Shown piece after piece: positions 22,987-34,448 of a stretch of 64,000 nucleotides of DNA. Source of the DNA: Ephemerocybe angulata. Taxonomy: Eukaryota; Basidiomycota; Agaricomycetes; Agaricales; Psathyrellaceae. The notes under the pieces were generated by a model. The model did not search any database. It saw only the letters and a list, made by a program, of their open reading frames with translations, and was not told the DNA's origin. Positions within the stretch are counted from its first letter, which is position 1, and each line of letters starts with the position of its first letter. The stretch lies in contig JAACJK010000073.1 of assembly GCA_013368325.1 (NCBI GenBank), forward strand, positions 62,001-126,000. Direction: 5' to 3'. Made by a program: the position numbers and the translations under genes.

Positions 22987-25012
22987 ATGATCGATGACAA
23001 AACAGCGAAACTAGCTTCGTTTGAAGATATCCAGCGCGAAACGAAGGGTCGCATCGTGGGCGCCAAGGAGCGCTGGGCCACGACGATGTACAGCGAGAGT
23101 GTGCCTGAAGAGCTGATGAAGAAGATCAAAGCGAACCTCGACATCACCAATGGCCGATTCAACAACGTCCCCAAAGACCCGGACATGAAGAGTGACCTCT
23201 ACGACCCACTCGTCAACATCATCCAGTCCATCATCACGGCTTCAGGAAACGCCAAATACAAGAACAGCACCCGCGAAGCCATGCACACCCGGGGAAAGTG
23301 TCTTCTCAAACAGGTCGTCAATAGTGAAATCTCACCCGACATCGTTATCAAGGCCACCGGTAACTCGTTCGAGTTACCTCGCACCAATGGTGTCGACTCG
23401 GGCGTGGATGCATCCCTGGGATACACCAATGTGACTTGTGTGATGGAGGTGAAGCTGGATCACACCACCAACGACGATGAGGACCTTCGCGTCGCAAGGA
23501 GGGAGGTTCAGAGAATGGCTGTTCACGCCAAGTAAGTGGCTCACTTCTCCATTCCGTTGAGGGCGTACTAACTCTAATATAGGGAGATATTCGCTCAGCA
23601 ACCGAACCGTCTTTTCTTTCGCGGCCTGGTGATCACGGAGTCGCGTGTCCGGCTCATCCAGTTCGACCGCGCGGGGGTGGTGCATAGCCCGCTCATCAAC
23701 TACCATGACGATCCTGACACACTCATCCGCCTCGTCGTCGGCCTGAGCTCCATCCCCGAGGTCGATCTCGGACTCGACGACACCGTCCGCTGGAATGCCC
23801 CAGAGGGAAGGAAGACCCATGGAGCTGTTATGATGTTTGACGAGAAGACTGAGAAGTACACCAAGTACAGGATGCGGAACCTCGACCCCTTCTTCAAACG
23901 CGACGAACTCTTTGGCCGGGCTACGAGGATGTGGGACGTCGCTGACGCAGATGGCCAGAAGCTTCTCGTCAAGGACGCTTGGATTGGAACGCGCACTACT
24001 CCGGAGCACGTTTCTCTCAAGAAAGCGGTCGATTTACTCGGAGTCCAGCAGCTTGTGGACCACGAAGACAGGACTGGCACGGAGTTTGGAGAGATAGATT
24101 ATCTCCGTCCCATGCCCGAGAAGGGAGACTTCTATGACTTCGAGAATAGAATCTTCCAGCGCATCATCACCATTCGATACGGCGGATCCATAGACTCCTT
24201 TACGACGGAGGCGGAAGTGTTGGCTGCTCTCCGCGACGCCATTGCGGGTGAGTTCCCTTTTTGTTATGATATACTACATAGATCATTAACCATGATCCAG
24301 CACATGAGCGATTAGTAAATGCCGGAATCCTTCACTGTGATATATCCCAAGGAAATATCCTCTTCGGGGGATCCAACGCACCTGAGGGCATTCGTGGCAT
24401 CCTCATTGATCTCGACGTGGCCATGGAGATTATGTATGACAAGAATCCCATTGACCCTCGCACTGTTGTAGGTCACCATGTCTTTTCCAAAATCACACAT
24501 TCATGCTAAACATGCTAACGTGCTCCATTATCTAGGGAACTCGATCCAGTCAGTCTCAGCTTCTACTCAGAGGCCAAGGGTTGTCGTACAGGCCGGCGCA
24601 CGACTACCTCGACGACCTTGAATCATTCTTCTGGGTCCTCATCCATATCATCTTCGACCACGTCGAACACAGCCAGAAATGGGCCAATGGCTTTATCGCG
24701 CTCTGCAGCAGCACCGATAACTTGGACTCAGGAGGCGTAAAGCGAGCCTTCCTCGACGGCGACCTCCTGGATTCGCAGATCCCGGACTGTTGGACTCAGG
24801 AGTGCAAGGACATGGTGATCGCCTTTCACGGGTTTATGGGTTCAATTGCTATCCAGAAGGAGCGTATCATTGGGACCATGATGGAAGAGTGGGACCCTGC
24901 TCCGATGCATGAGCTCCATGCTCAAATGGCGGATCATTATGGAGAAATCCTTGAGATGATTGACGAAGCTCTCGGTGCTCCAGGCTCAAACCGTGCGCTT
25001 CCTCTGGTCTAG
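22987..25012 (+). CDS. FunK1-type fungal protein kinase
   Basis: The four exons are 22987-23531, 23583-24247, 24301-24467 and 24536-25012. They encode 617 aa. The catalytic loop is ILHCDISQGNILF (H-x-D-x-x-x-x-N), split from the upstream part by an intron. The metal-binding triad is LIDLDVAM, that is DLD in place of DFG, as is usual for FunK1. The late motif DYLDDLESFFWVLIHI is the diagnostic HDLESFFYVLLWI-like element of the family. The N-terminal half (MEVKLDHTTNDDEDLRVARR) resembles the nuclease-fold-like N-terminal part seen in FunK1 proteins. Between the metal motif and the DLES helix the usual GTLPFMA is replaced by GTRSSQSQLLLRGQGLSYRP, a divergence that could affect substrate binding. 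FunK1 kinases are greatly expanded in mushrooms. Their substrates are mostly unknown. Confidence 0.92.
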
Positions 25013-25539
25013 ATACTGTACGAGTTCTGTGAAGATTCGAGCTTTCTCATTTTCCACTATCTATATCTATTTCATTCCCGAATGTAATTTTATCTAGTAT
25101 ATACGAAGGTTAGACCTCCACGCGGCCTTCAAATTGCATGCCAGTTTTCTACCATCAGAGACGATGACAGCAAGGTGTATACATACCTATGATACATGGC
25201 CAGACTGGGCTCGGCGACAAGTCTAATAAACCTCAGCATAACTTCAGGAGAGCGGGCGGGTACAACGCACCTCGCCGTCGAGTCGATAGATTGAAGGTGA
25301 AGCAATGATACATGCGATAATCTGATTAGCACACCAAGACGCCCTTCGTGTGTCTCGAGCTTTTAGATACTTGCACGTTCCACACGCGAAGTAGGAAGAA
25401 AGTGCAGAAAACACACCTTCGAATAGTCGTTCCAGACGAGATGCCAGGTAGCAGTAACATCTCGGTAGAAGCACTGCTTATGCTCCTTTGAACAATGGAC
25501 ACGCAGTGACGCAGCTGAAAGCAAACACACAGGGGGACC

Positions 25540-26050
25540 GATATTTTGGCGCCACTCCAGCGAGCGCATAGGACACGAGTCTATATCATAGACACAGTCC
25601 ACAGCTATATCGCATGGAATCGGGGGCAGATGCACGGTCTCGCCGTCTATCAGGTTCAAGCATTCGAGCCTGGGGCTCGTCGACCAAAATGGTCGGTCTC
25701 CCGCGAGTCTGGTGCCACAAAAGAAAAGAAAAGGGCTGAATAAAGGAAGAAATAACTGAAGCTCAAGCCCAACTCCGCATGAATCATGACGTACACAAGG
25801 AGTGGAGGGAAGCCACAAAATTGAACGGCGCACAGGCATGGGGAGTGGCCATCAGCCTGGAGCAAGCGATATCCCCTGTCGCACAGAACCGGGAATGAGC
25901 CCGACGCATTGCACAAGGAAGATCTTCGCGCCCAATACATGTCCACTCGCGACACTGTCGGCTACGTTCGAAGTATGGAAGCGGAGTTCGGGGAAGATGA
26001 GAAGTGCAAGAAAAGTGCAAAGGGGGGGCGGAAGATAGGGCGAGGCAGGA
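25540..26050 (+). repeat. Module copy M1 (partial)
   Basis: This segment opens with GAGCGCATAGGACACGAGTC (25560), followed by GAGTCTATATCATAGAC-type sequence, an AAAAGAAAAG...AAATAACTGAA tract and a CAGAACCGGGAATGAGCCCG box (25881). The same series in the same order recurs in the modules further right. Only the first part is present here. No gene is supported. Confidence 0.6.
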
Positions 26051-27320
26051 GACGCAGTGATGTATCGTGAGGTATGCAAGCCCTGGAACATCATTTTCAC
26101 CTTGAACGAGAGCAAACAGGCCCCGCTCTCGAGCGATCTGAGTTCCTTAGTCAAACATGCCTCGATCCATTGGTCAGTCAACCGCCATGCCGTCGCCTAG
26201 GGGAGGATCAATCGCGGAGGCACGGGAAGGGCAACGAGAATGAGGGCGGGAAGGAGGCCGGATTGTGTTCCCCGAGTGACTATAGAATGGCTCAATGCTG
26301 GAAGCAGGTGAAAGGTGGGGGAAAACGCACCCTCGCTTCGTCACTAGCACTGACTTTCCCCATCGCAGCCCTGCGAACCCATCCTCGATAGCCCGATCGC
26401 AAGGATCGCAAACAACCCAAGATACGAAGAGTATGCACAGATGTCGCCGCCGACACCCACGTTACATTCAGCGCGATATTCAATGCATCGGAGGAGCGGA
26501 TGGTTTCTCGACATGATGGTAGGAAAGAACGAGGGAAAACCCAATGGCAGAACATGGTCCGCTAATATACACCCTCGGCCATCACGCCCACCATCCGTCC
26601 GGCCGTCCGGGCAGGTCCAGACCCCAGTTCATCCCCGCAATTATTCGACCCATTAACGAAGATGTCGTGCGGAGAAACAGTCTCGAAAGAGAGGAGAACT
26701 CCACAGATAGCTAATTGATTGGACGTATTTCTTAAATTTGGAATGCACATTCCGTCACCATCCCCGCTTTCAGGGAGCGTAAGGTGGTGAACCTTTCACC
26801 ACCTTACGCTCCCTAAACGCATAGGATCTAAACGAAGGCGGGTGCTCATGCGCCCTCATGCACACCAGTGCAGCGCTTACCACGGATACAGGCACAGCAG
26901 GGGGACGGGAAGGTTAATGGAAGAGCTTATCTTGGAGGTCATCTTACGTCTACCAACTACATGAAATATACATATCAACTATGGAATGATTTAGTATTGG
27001 GTTCGGGTCGACGGTCAGAAGATACGAAGAAAACCACCGTATAGCTACATCGTCGAGTCAACACGCGAGTCGATACCAAACGGACAATCCCAGCACCGAA
27101 AGCAATACCGTACCAAAAGAGGTGTCACGGACGTTCGCGCTAAGATCAACGCACCGAGGCGCCGCTTACCACCCTTTGGGTCCAGGCTCGATGATACACG
27201 CCGATCCTTCCCAGAAAACCAGATCAAAAGCACCAAGAAGAGGGTTCGGCCAGTCATTCCAGGGTAAAACACGATGATATACCATCTGAGCGTGAAAAGA
27301 TCAAAGGGACATTCGTTGGC
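26051..27320. other. Repeat-poor spacer between modules
   Basis: No gene is supported. The only clear structure is the hairpin listed at 26772-26814. Confidence 0.4.
26772..26814. repeat. Perfect 20-bp inverted repeat, 3-nt loop
   Basis: AGGGAGCGTAAGGTGGTGAA (26772-26791) is followed by CCT and then its exact reverse complement (26795-26814). It could be a minimal transposon scar or a transcribed hairpin. Nothing nearby explains it. Confidence 0.85.
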
Positions 27321-27324
27321 ACTT

Positions 27325-29200
27325 TCGAAGCGAGCGCATAGGAGATAAGCCTATATCATAGACCCACCCCACAACTGCATCGCATGTGCCGGGGCCCAAC
27401 GAGCGTCCCGTCGTCCATCAGGTCAAGCATGTCGTATCAGCATACAACAGGGTAATCGCATTCGATTTGGAGTAGGTATGAGGGATGCGGGAGGTGGGAT
27501 ACGAGCAGAGCAGAGCGAGGGGAGGAGCGTAGAGTGGAGGAAGAAGCGATGCAACCAACACAGTCGCCCCAGCCACCATTCCGGCTATGCGACATAGCCG
27601 ACTAAGTTCATTACACCTCGTCAGCTGGGACGGTCGGTCGCGAGTTCCATACAGCGAGAGAAAAGGAAAAGAAAAAATAGATAGAAAGAAGTGAATGCCC
27701 GGCTCCATTCAGCGTTATTCGTGAAACATGAAGCGCGAAACGCGGCAGGAGTGCCTGAATCCAACGACGGTACACAAGCAGGCGGAGTATTGACAAAATG
27801 CCCACCGACATATCACCTGCAGCACCGAACCGACGACTTGTACCGGCTCCGCACTATACAGACGTTGTCAGTCGAGCATCGAGCCTACTCGGCAAGCGCT
27901 ATATCCAGTTCGACGTTTTAGCAAGAAGTAGACGCGCGCGCGTGCGAGCGAAAGGGATAGGTAGAAAAGCTCAGGCGACGCCGAAGGCACGCAGTATCAT
28001 AACCAGATAGCTAGTGAGTTCAAAGAGGCGAGCTCCTATCCCAGAATCTGAGAGCCCCTGTCACCCCGAACGGGAGCCAAGAGGCCCTAATCATGGGCGG
28101 GGGATCTGGATCTGTCTCAGGAATCGAGCCCGCCACGGATCGCTCAGCCAGGCTGTTGGACTCTCCTCAGCCTTGACGCTCGAAGGGGCATGCAGAAGGG
28201 TGGGCGCAGGAGACGGCAATACGAGAGATAGAGAAAGGGCGAAGACATGGGTCGAGTGCGAAGCACGAAGGACAACATGGAGGCGGAGCGAATGGCGTAC
28301 ATGCACGCGGAGTAGCAACCACTCAGGCCTCCTATCAACTGCTGCACAGCAGAACCGACAGCGTTCCCGCTCTGTACGGCAAGAGATTGGACCTGAATCG
28401 ATCTCTACTCGGTAGCGCTATCACCTGCGTTCAAAGCCCTGGCCATCGACAAGGTGAACGAAGGAGGGTGGAAGTGGGTGCACAGAGAGACGGGGGGAAA
28501 TAAGGGTCAACAGCGGAGGTGAGGAGGGTTTCGAAGGTACGACCAGGGCACGAACCGAAAATAGGGAGCGGAAACGGACGCAGTATCACCCCGAATACGA
28601 GCCACTCACGAGTGGTGTTCTGAGTCCGCACCCCAAATCCCGCCTCGAATCATTCGGCCGTTCGATCATGCCTTGACGAGAGCCTGCTCAGATCGACAGG
28701 GCGATCCTCCTCCTCCACCGTCGTGCAGCGAGACTGATACCCCTTCCTGACGTCCATCGCGCCGAAGATCCAGATCCTTCAAGCGTCGCCTCATGAGCCG
28801 CAGGCGTCTCGTTCATAGATATAGAGACGAGCGGGAGGATTGTCGTGGTGGTGGTGGTGGTGGTGGGAAGGAAGGAAGGAAGGAAGGAACAAGAGCAACA
28901 TCGATGATCAAGCGCCCCGGTGCGGATCTTGCCGGCGCTCGCATCTTGCCGGACGACAGGCAGCCTTGGGATCAAACACGCAGTCTCCCCGGCCCACCTC
29001 CGTACGTATCCACCCCTTTCCTTTCTTGTCCTCGCTTCTCTTCTCTGCACCCATCGATTCCCATCTCCTCCACCAGACTTGAGTGAGTAACAAGGGCTGT
29101 TGCGCTGTTGGATATCTCGATCCAGTTCAGATAGACGTGCGCCGGCGCTCGTCCCCGGCGCTTACTGAGCCTCGTGGGGTGCTTTCAGCCGTATCTTCTT
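27325..29200 (+). repeat. Module copy M2
   Basis: Contains the series seen in M3: GCGAGCGCATAGGAG at 27330, the purine/AT tract near 27660, the box near 27826 and again at 28345 (GCAGAACCGACAGCGTTCCC), the block CACCCCGAACGGGAGCCAAG near 28060, then GGTGGTGG plus (GGAA)n at 28846-28888, and finally TTGGATATCTCGATCCAG (29110). The last part is also found just upstream of the intact ALDH gene (34033). Here it leads into a different, small-protein gene. Confidence 0.7.
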
Positions 29201-29603
29201 ATTGACACGCGCACAAGGAGATCAAGTGTGTTCAAAACGACAACGAGATGTGGAGATAGTAGATTTGCGTCTATAGGAAAAACATCCCTTTAGTTTGAAT
29301 CGAGAACCCTGGGCGTCCAGTGGTACGCCACGTTCATGAGCCAACATAGCCAAAGCGAGCGGCCATAGAGGTGTCTGTGCCTATGCGAACCCTGTTGGAT
29401 CTCCGGAACTTCACCAGAAAGCACTTGGAGGCACCTTTTTGACACAGCACACGCAGCGCATCCTCTTTGAGCCTCTTCACTTTGTGTGTAAAGTATCACT
29501 CAAAGCTCGCCAAATGCTCTCCCAACCCAAAATACAGACTCAGCCTACTTCCATCTCAATCTCCAACTCGCATCCTCCATACTTATACTTTCCTTCCCCC
29601 ACC

Positions 29604-30278
29604 ATGCACGTTCAAGCCTACCTCTTCTTCTGCATCTTCACCTTCATTTCCCAAAGTCAGAAATTCCCACATAACCTCAGCCCCCAACTCACACTCTACG
29701 TTCTCTTCCCCAGTCCACGCATCCATCCTCCCCATCGAAGGCCCCAGCACACTTATAGGCCGTCAAACCGGATCTGCCTACTGCGTAGCAGCATGCGCAG
29801 ACTGGAACACTCTAACGAACGAACGTGCCCACAGAGCCGCGCCCACACCATCCACCAACCTCATAAACCGTTCTCCCTTGAATTGCTACGCTTCATCTAC
29901 CTATGTACTTACTAATAATAATACAGCTTGCGTGCGATGCAACTGGGACGTCCACATGCGTCTGCACAGGCAACCCCGCTCCCTATTACGAGCAATGCGC
30001 GGCATGCGCACTCGCAACCACGCCGAACATCAACACTGTCCCCGGGGCCGTCAAAGCGGGCACACAGCTCCTCGTCGATATATATGGCGGTAAGTCGCGT
30101 CCTCCACATGCCGCATGCATGCCACCGTTCTTTCCAAGCTCGATGCATGAAGGAACGATTGATGACTCAGGATATTTACATGCATGCTTGCTTACTACTG
30201 TGTGTTATTGTAGCGTATGCGTCGTGGTGCAAGAGTTTGTATGGCGTGACTATTCCGCCGCTTAGGCTCACTGCGTGA
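29604..30278 (+). CDS. Small cysteine-rich secreted protein candidate
   Basis: The supported part is exon 29927-30089 followed by 30214-30278. Together they encode ...CDATGTSTCVCTGNPAPYYE, QCAACALATTPNINTVPGAV and ...YGAYASWCKSLYGVTIPPL, ending RLTA-stop. This Cys spacing is typical of small secreted mushroom proteins. The 5' end is uncertain. An ATG in good context at 29604 gives a signal-like MHVQAYLFFCIFTFIS. A plausible intron 29656-29713 leads to IHASILPIEGPSTLIGRQTG, which continues as SAYCVAACADWNTL. Joining that to the 29927 exon in phase needs a weak donor at 29785 and would drop part of the Cys-rich segment. Either the model is slightly wrong or the gene is frame-damaged. Confidence 0.4.
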
Positions 30279-31049
30279 TGTCGGTGCTGCATTCCAGGCG
30301 CCATGGACTCGGTTCCCTTTAACTCAATTGTATATCTCCTTACCCTTTCTACGTTTCACGGTTTCCTCGTTTATTTATTTCGTACTGTTTTCGAAGAACA
30401 ACTGCCCCCAAGACAAATTAGTCGACATTCGTCATGATCCCTTGCACAGTGCACTCCACAAACAAGAATTGGGTTGGATCACGGCGCTAACATACTCGCA
30501 CTGGCCTCCATTACCCCTCTTGTTTGATGTCGAATGCTCGAGCAAAGGTGTCTCTGAGAAGCGAGAAAACTGGATGAATCTCACGCAGTACACGCCTGGG
30601 ATAAATGAACGCACCATCCATGGAGAGAAAGCACGGGCGGAAAGGATTTAGAACTAGGAGCAGTAAAATCGAGATCATGGGACGGGTGTGGGACTTTCGT
30701 CATTTCGCCTCCATGATTGGAGCCTTAACCGAGCCGCCATGCACCAGGTGTGGAATGCTTTCGAGATTGGATTCGCGTCGGCGTTCAGGAGATATAGAAA
30801 CATATGTATACAGTCTAGCTACATTGTTGGGTCAACACACGAGTCAATACCACATGCAAAATCCTTCAGCGCCCGAAACGACGTGACACGGACGATCAAC
30901 ACACCGAGGTGCCATTCACCATCCGTTGCGCCCAGTCTCGACGATACACACAGGTCCTTCCCAGGAAAAGATCAAGTGTACCAAGAAAAGCATTGGACGA
31001 CGATATGCGAACCAAGCGTGCTAAGATCAAGGGAGCCCGATGGGAAGGT
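30279..31049. other. No gene recognised
   Basis: 3' flank of the preceding gene and a short unassigned stretch. Frames at 30328-30651 and 30688-31068 (+) have no recognisable features. The word CGACGTGACACGGACGATCAACACACCGAGG-like near 30877 recurs near 27116 in M2, so module sequence begins before 31050. Confidence 0.4.
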
Positions 31050-32688
31050 TCTCGCAGCGAGCGCATAGGAAAGGAGTCTATCATAGACCCCCTCCATAAC
31101 TGTGTCGCATGTGCCAGAGTCCCCTGCGGGTCCCGCTGTCTATCAGGTTCAAACCCGCGCCGAGCATCGTGTCGATATGCAAGAGTTGGGATACGAGCAG
31201 GGTGAAATAGACCAGAGTAAAGGAAGAAGGAATGCGTAGAATAGCCCCAGACACCACTCGCGCTATGCGAGTCATCTGATTAAGATCATCACACCTCGTC
31301 AACGGGGATGGTCGATTGCGATTCCCATAAGAAAGGAGAATGAATGAATAAAGAAAGAAATAACAGGGTGCCGAGCTTCCCTCAGCATGACGCATGAAGC
31401 GCGAAACACCGCAGGGAATCCTGAGTTGAACGACGGTACACCAGCAAGCGGAGTAGTCAAGGAATTTCTCTCCGACATATCACCTGCAGCACCGAACCGG
31501 CAACGTGTGCCGACTCGGAACTCCGCCCGATACAGACGTTGTCAGAGGAGCACCGAGCTCTACTCGGCAAGAGCTATCCCCAGTTCGACGTTTTAGCAAG
31601 GAGTAGACGCGCGCGTACGAGAGAAAGAGCGAGGTAGGACCACATGAGTGAGTTCAAGGAGGCTGCTCTCGAAAACCTCACAGAAAGCCACTGTCCCCCC
31701 GAACGGGAGCAAAGAGGCCCTGATCGTGGGCGGGAGATCTGGTTCTCCCTCAGGAATCGAGCCCGCCTCGGATCGCTCATTCAGCGTGTTGCTTTGACTC
31801 CTTTACAGTCAAGGTTGGCAGAAGGGTGAACGGAGAAGGACACGGCGATCAAGAGATGAAGAAAGAACAACGACGATCTTGGAGAATGAATCACCAACGA
31901 CACAGTGGAGGGGGAGGAGCCTGAATCAAAAGCGAATGACAGTGTACACGCACGGGGAGTAGAAAGCAGAGTTCGCATTGCGAACGCCTACAGAACCGAC
32001 AGCGTTCCCGCTCTGTGCGGCAAGAGATTGCACCGAGTTGATTTCTACTCGGCAGCGCGGTGACCTGCGGTCGAAGTTCTGGCCAAGGAGCACGCAAGAG
32101 TGGGAAAGTGGGTGCGCAGAGGGGCGGGGGAGATTGAAGGTTGGTATATAGTGGACGCGAGTAGAGGATCGAGGGTACGATCAATGCCCAGAGCTCAGAG
32201 AGGCACATGATCAAGGGCGCCCTACTTATCACACCGAACATGAGCCAAGGGCTATGCTCGCAAGCGATCTGAATGCGCACTGAGAAGCATGCCCCGAATC
32301 GCTCGGTCTGTCGACCATGCCTCGATAAGTGAAGGTAGCGGGGGACGGGGGCGGGGAAGAAGAAAAGAAGAATTCGACCGATCGACGGGTTCACCACCCA
32401 GCACAGCTGAAGCAAACGCACTGAACGACCGGGAATACCGCTTCCTCTAACCCTCCCTCCCATAAATAAACCCAGCGCCCCTCCAGTACCAGCCTGCTCA
32501 CATCGACACGAGCGATCCTCCTCCTCCAGCATCGTGCAGCGAGACCCCTTCCCGACGTCGATTGCGCCCAAGAGCGAGATTCTTCAAGTGTCGCCTGAGC
32601 CCCTGGGCGGCTCGTTCAGCCATTACGAGATATAGAGACAAGAGGAGGGATGTTCCACTCAGCGTCGTGGTGGTAGTGGTGGTTGTGG

Positions 32689-32949
32689 TGTAAGCGCATG
32701 AAGACGCTTGAGTGCGAAGGGGGTATCGTAACCTCTTGTCGGATAGCTCGTCGTCGTCGCAGAGAAATAAACTGGTATTGAGGGGAAGGAAGGTGGGTGA
32801 GGATAACCTGCTGAACACGATGTAGCCTACAGTAGATATATACCAGACCGGTCCGATCTCGGGAAACTTCTAGACTATTCGTTCAGGGTCCTACTGGTCA
32901 CATGAAGGTACGCGCATGGCTGCTACGCAGCCATCGCGCGTTCCTTACA
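32689..32949. repeat. Left LTR (261 bp)
   Basis: Appears identical to 33565-33825 at an offset of 876 bp over the whole length I compared, which implies recent insertion. It contains the palindrome ATGGCTGCTACGCAGCCAT near 32919. Confidence 0.8.
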
Positions 32950-33564
32950 TCTCCCAGGAACTTCTCATACTGACTCTAGGTCAGTGTGACACCAGCGAGC
33001 GATGCGGCTACGATAAAGTCGAAGGTCGGTTGGCTGATTTCGATGGGCGCTTAATGTGACTGCAGACTGCTTGAAGGAATAGTGATGGTGAACCGTGATA
33101 AAGGGGAAGGGTGAAGGCCATCGAATGGAAGCTGAGGACGTCTCTTCTAGCGTGACAACGCGGCGGGGTACTTCTTCAACATGTCGATTGTCGATCTTGA
33201 TGCACTCTGCCCTGCGCAGACTGGTGACTGACTGTGTGGCACTCGTGGCCCGTAAACTTCGTAAACTTGCTTCGATACTTCTGACTTGCTTCTGACTTGA
33301 TAACTTGGCCTGCAGGTGTGGGCTATTGGCGATTCAAGATGGATGCGACTTGGTCGATGGCATACGTGAGCCGTGGTGATGACGCGGGAGTGACGGGCTG
33401 GGGAACAGCGTCCGGGGTGAGCGGTTGATGGCCGGTGACTGAGGGAACGTCGAAGGAAGATGAAACGAAGGAGTGAACGGGCGAATTGGTGTTGGTAAGG
33501 AAGCGTGGCGAACGACGAGAGCGTCTCCAAGAAAGGTTAGAACCCCCTCGCGGTGGGCTCCAGT

Positions 33565-33825
33565 TGTAAGCGCATGAAGACGCTTGAGTGCGAAGGGGGT
33601 ATCGTAACCTCTTGTCGGATAGCTCGTCGTCGTCGCAGAGAAATAAACTGGTATTGAGGGGAAGGAAGGTGGGTGAGGATAACCTGCTGAACACGATGTA
33701 GCCTACAGTAGATATATACCAGACCGGTCCGATCTCGGGAAACTTCTAGACTATTCGTTCAGGGTCCTACTGGTCACATGAAGGTACGCGCATGGCTGCT
33801 ACGCAGCCATCGCGCGTTCCTTACA
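33565..33825. repeat. Right LTR (261 bp)
   Basis: Partner of the left LTR. It lies about 620 bp before the start codon of the intact ALDH gene, so it could influence that gene's transcription. Confidence 0.8.
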
Positions 33826-34390
33826 GTGGGAAGGAAGGAAGGAACACGCAAAATCGATGATCGATGCAAGCGCCACAGTCACGCCGAGCTCGCCGGCCGA
33901 CCGGCGGCACTTGGGCAGGATTGGGGCAGGATCACAAGTCTCAACGCATCCCAGCATCGGCTCTTCTCCTCTCTACACCTAGTCATCCCTTCTCTTCCGT
34001 GACCCAATTTGAAGCGCTGCTGCTGCCCTGATTGGATATCTCGATCCAGGTCAAATGGACGTAAGGACGCCGGCGCTTACTGAGCCTAGAGGGGTGCAGC
34101 CGTATTTCGAGGCCGACGGCATCGAAGGTGTTGACAGGGTAAGGTTATTAATCTTTGGGCATACTGGATGTCCTTGCGGGCGCGCAGCTCGCATGCGCTT
34201 GTTCCTTCCCAGCATCAACCATTTCACGCACGTAAAGGTGTCGTCTCCGAGCACATTACTAACTTTCAAATCTCTTCTCTTACTCATCCCTTCCCTGCAC
34301 ATATTCTTTCTATCTATTCACTTCGATAAGAATGAGTAAATAGTTGCACTGATTTATTGATAGAAAGGGCGTCGCCCAGACAATTTCGAT

Positions 34391-34400
34391 ATTATATAAA
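34391..34400 (+). promoter_or_regulatory. TATA box of the intact ALDH gene
   Basis: ATTATATAAA lies about 50-58 bp upstream of the ATG at 34449. The two decayed copies keep GTATAAAG (42401) and ATATAAAG (47352) at the same place, which supports the assignment. Confidence 0.65.
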
Positions 34401-34448
34401 GCAGTCTCATTCGACCGAGGACCTCTACAAAACTCTACAGCAAACAAC

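Larger units (their letters stand above)
32689..33825. mobile_element. Short LTR retroelement (TRIM-like), 1137 bp
   Basis: Two 261-bp direct repeats bracket a 615-bp interior that encodes nothing recognisable. Each repeat starts TGTAAG and ends CTTACA, the TG...CA ends of an LTR. The flanks share a 4-bp GTGG (32685-32688 and 33826-33829), a likely target duplication. The element splits the GTGGTGG/GGAAGGAAGG tract of module M3. The same tract in M2 (28846-28888) is uninterrupted and serves as an empty-site reference. I could not identify a convincing primer-binding site or polypurine tract, so orientation is open. Confidence 0.8.
31050..34115 (+). repeat. Module copy M3, upstream of the intact ALDH
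   Basis: Landmarks are GAGCGCATAGGAAAGGAGTC (31060), a GAATGAATAAAGAAAGAAATAAC tract (31338), the GCACCGAACCGG box (31488), CCCCGAACGGGAGCAAAGAG (31696), CAGAACCGACAGCGTTCCCG (31992), and the GTGGTGG/(GGAA)n segment, here split by an LTR element at 32689-33825. After the split come GGAAGGAAGGAA and CGATGATCGATGCAAGCG (33850), then the TTGGATATCTCGATCC segment at 34033. Module and gene together form a duplicated unit. Confidence 0.7.
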
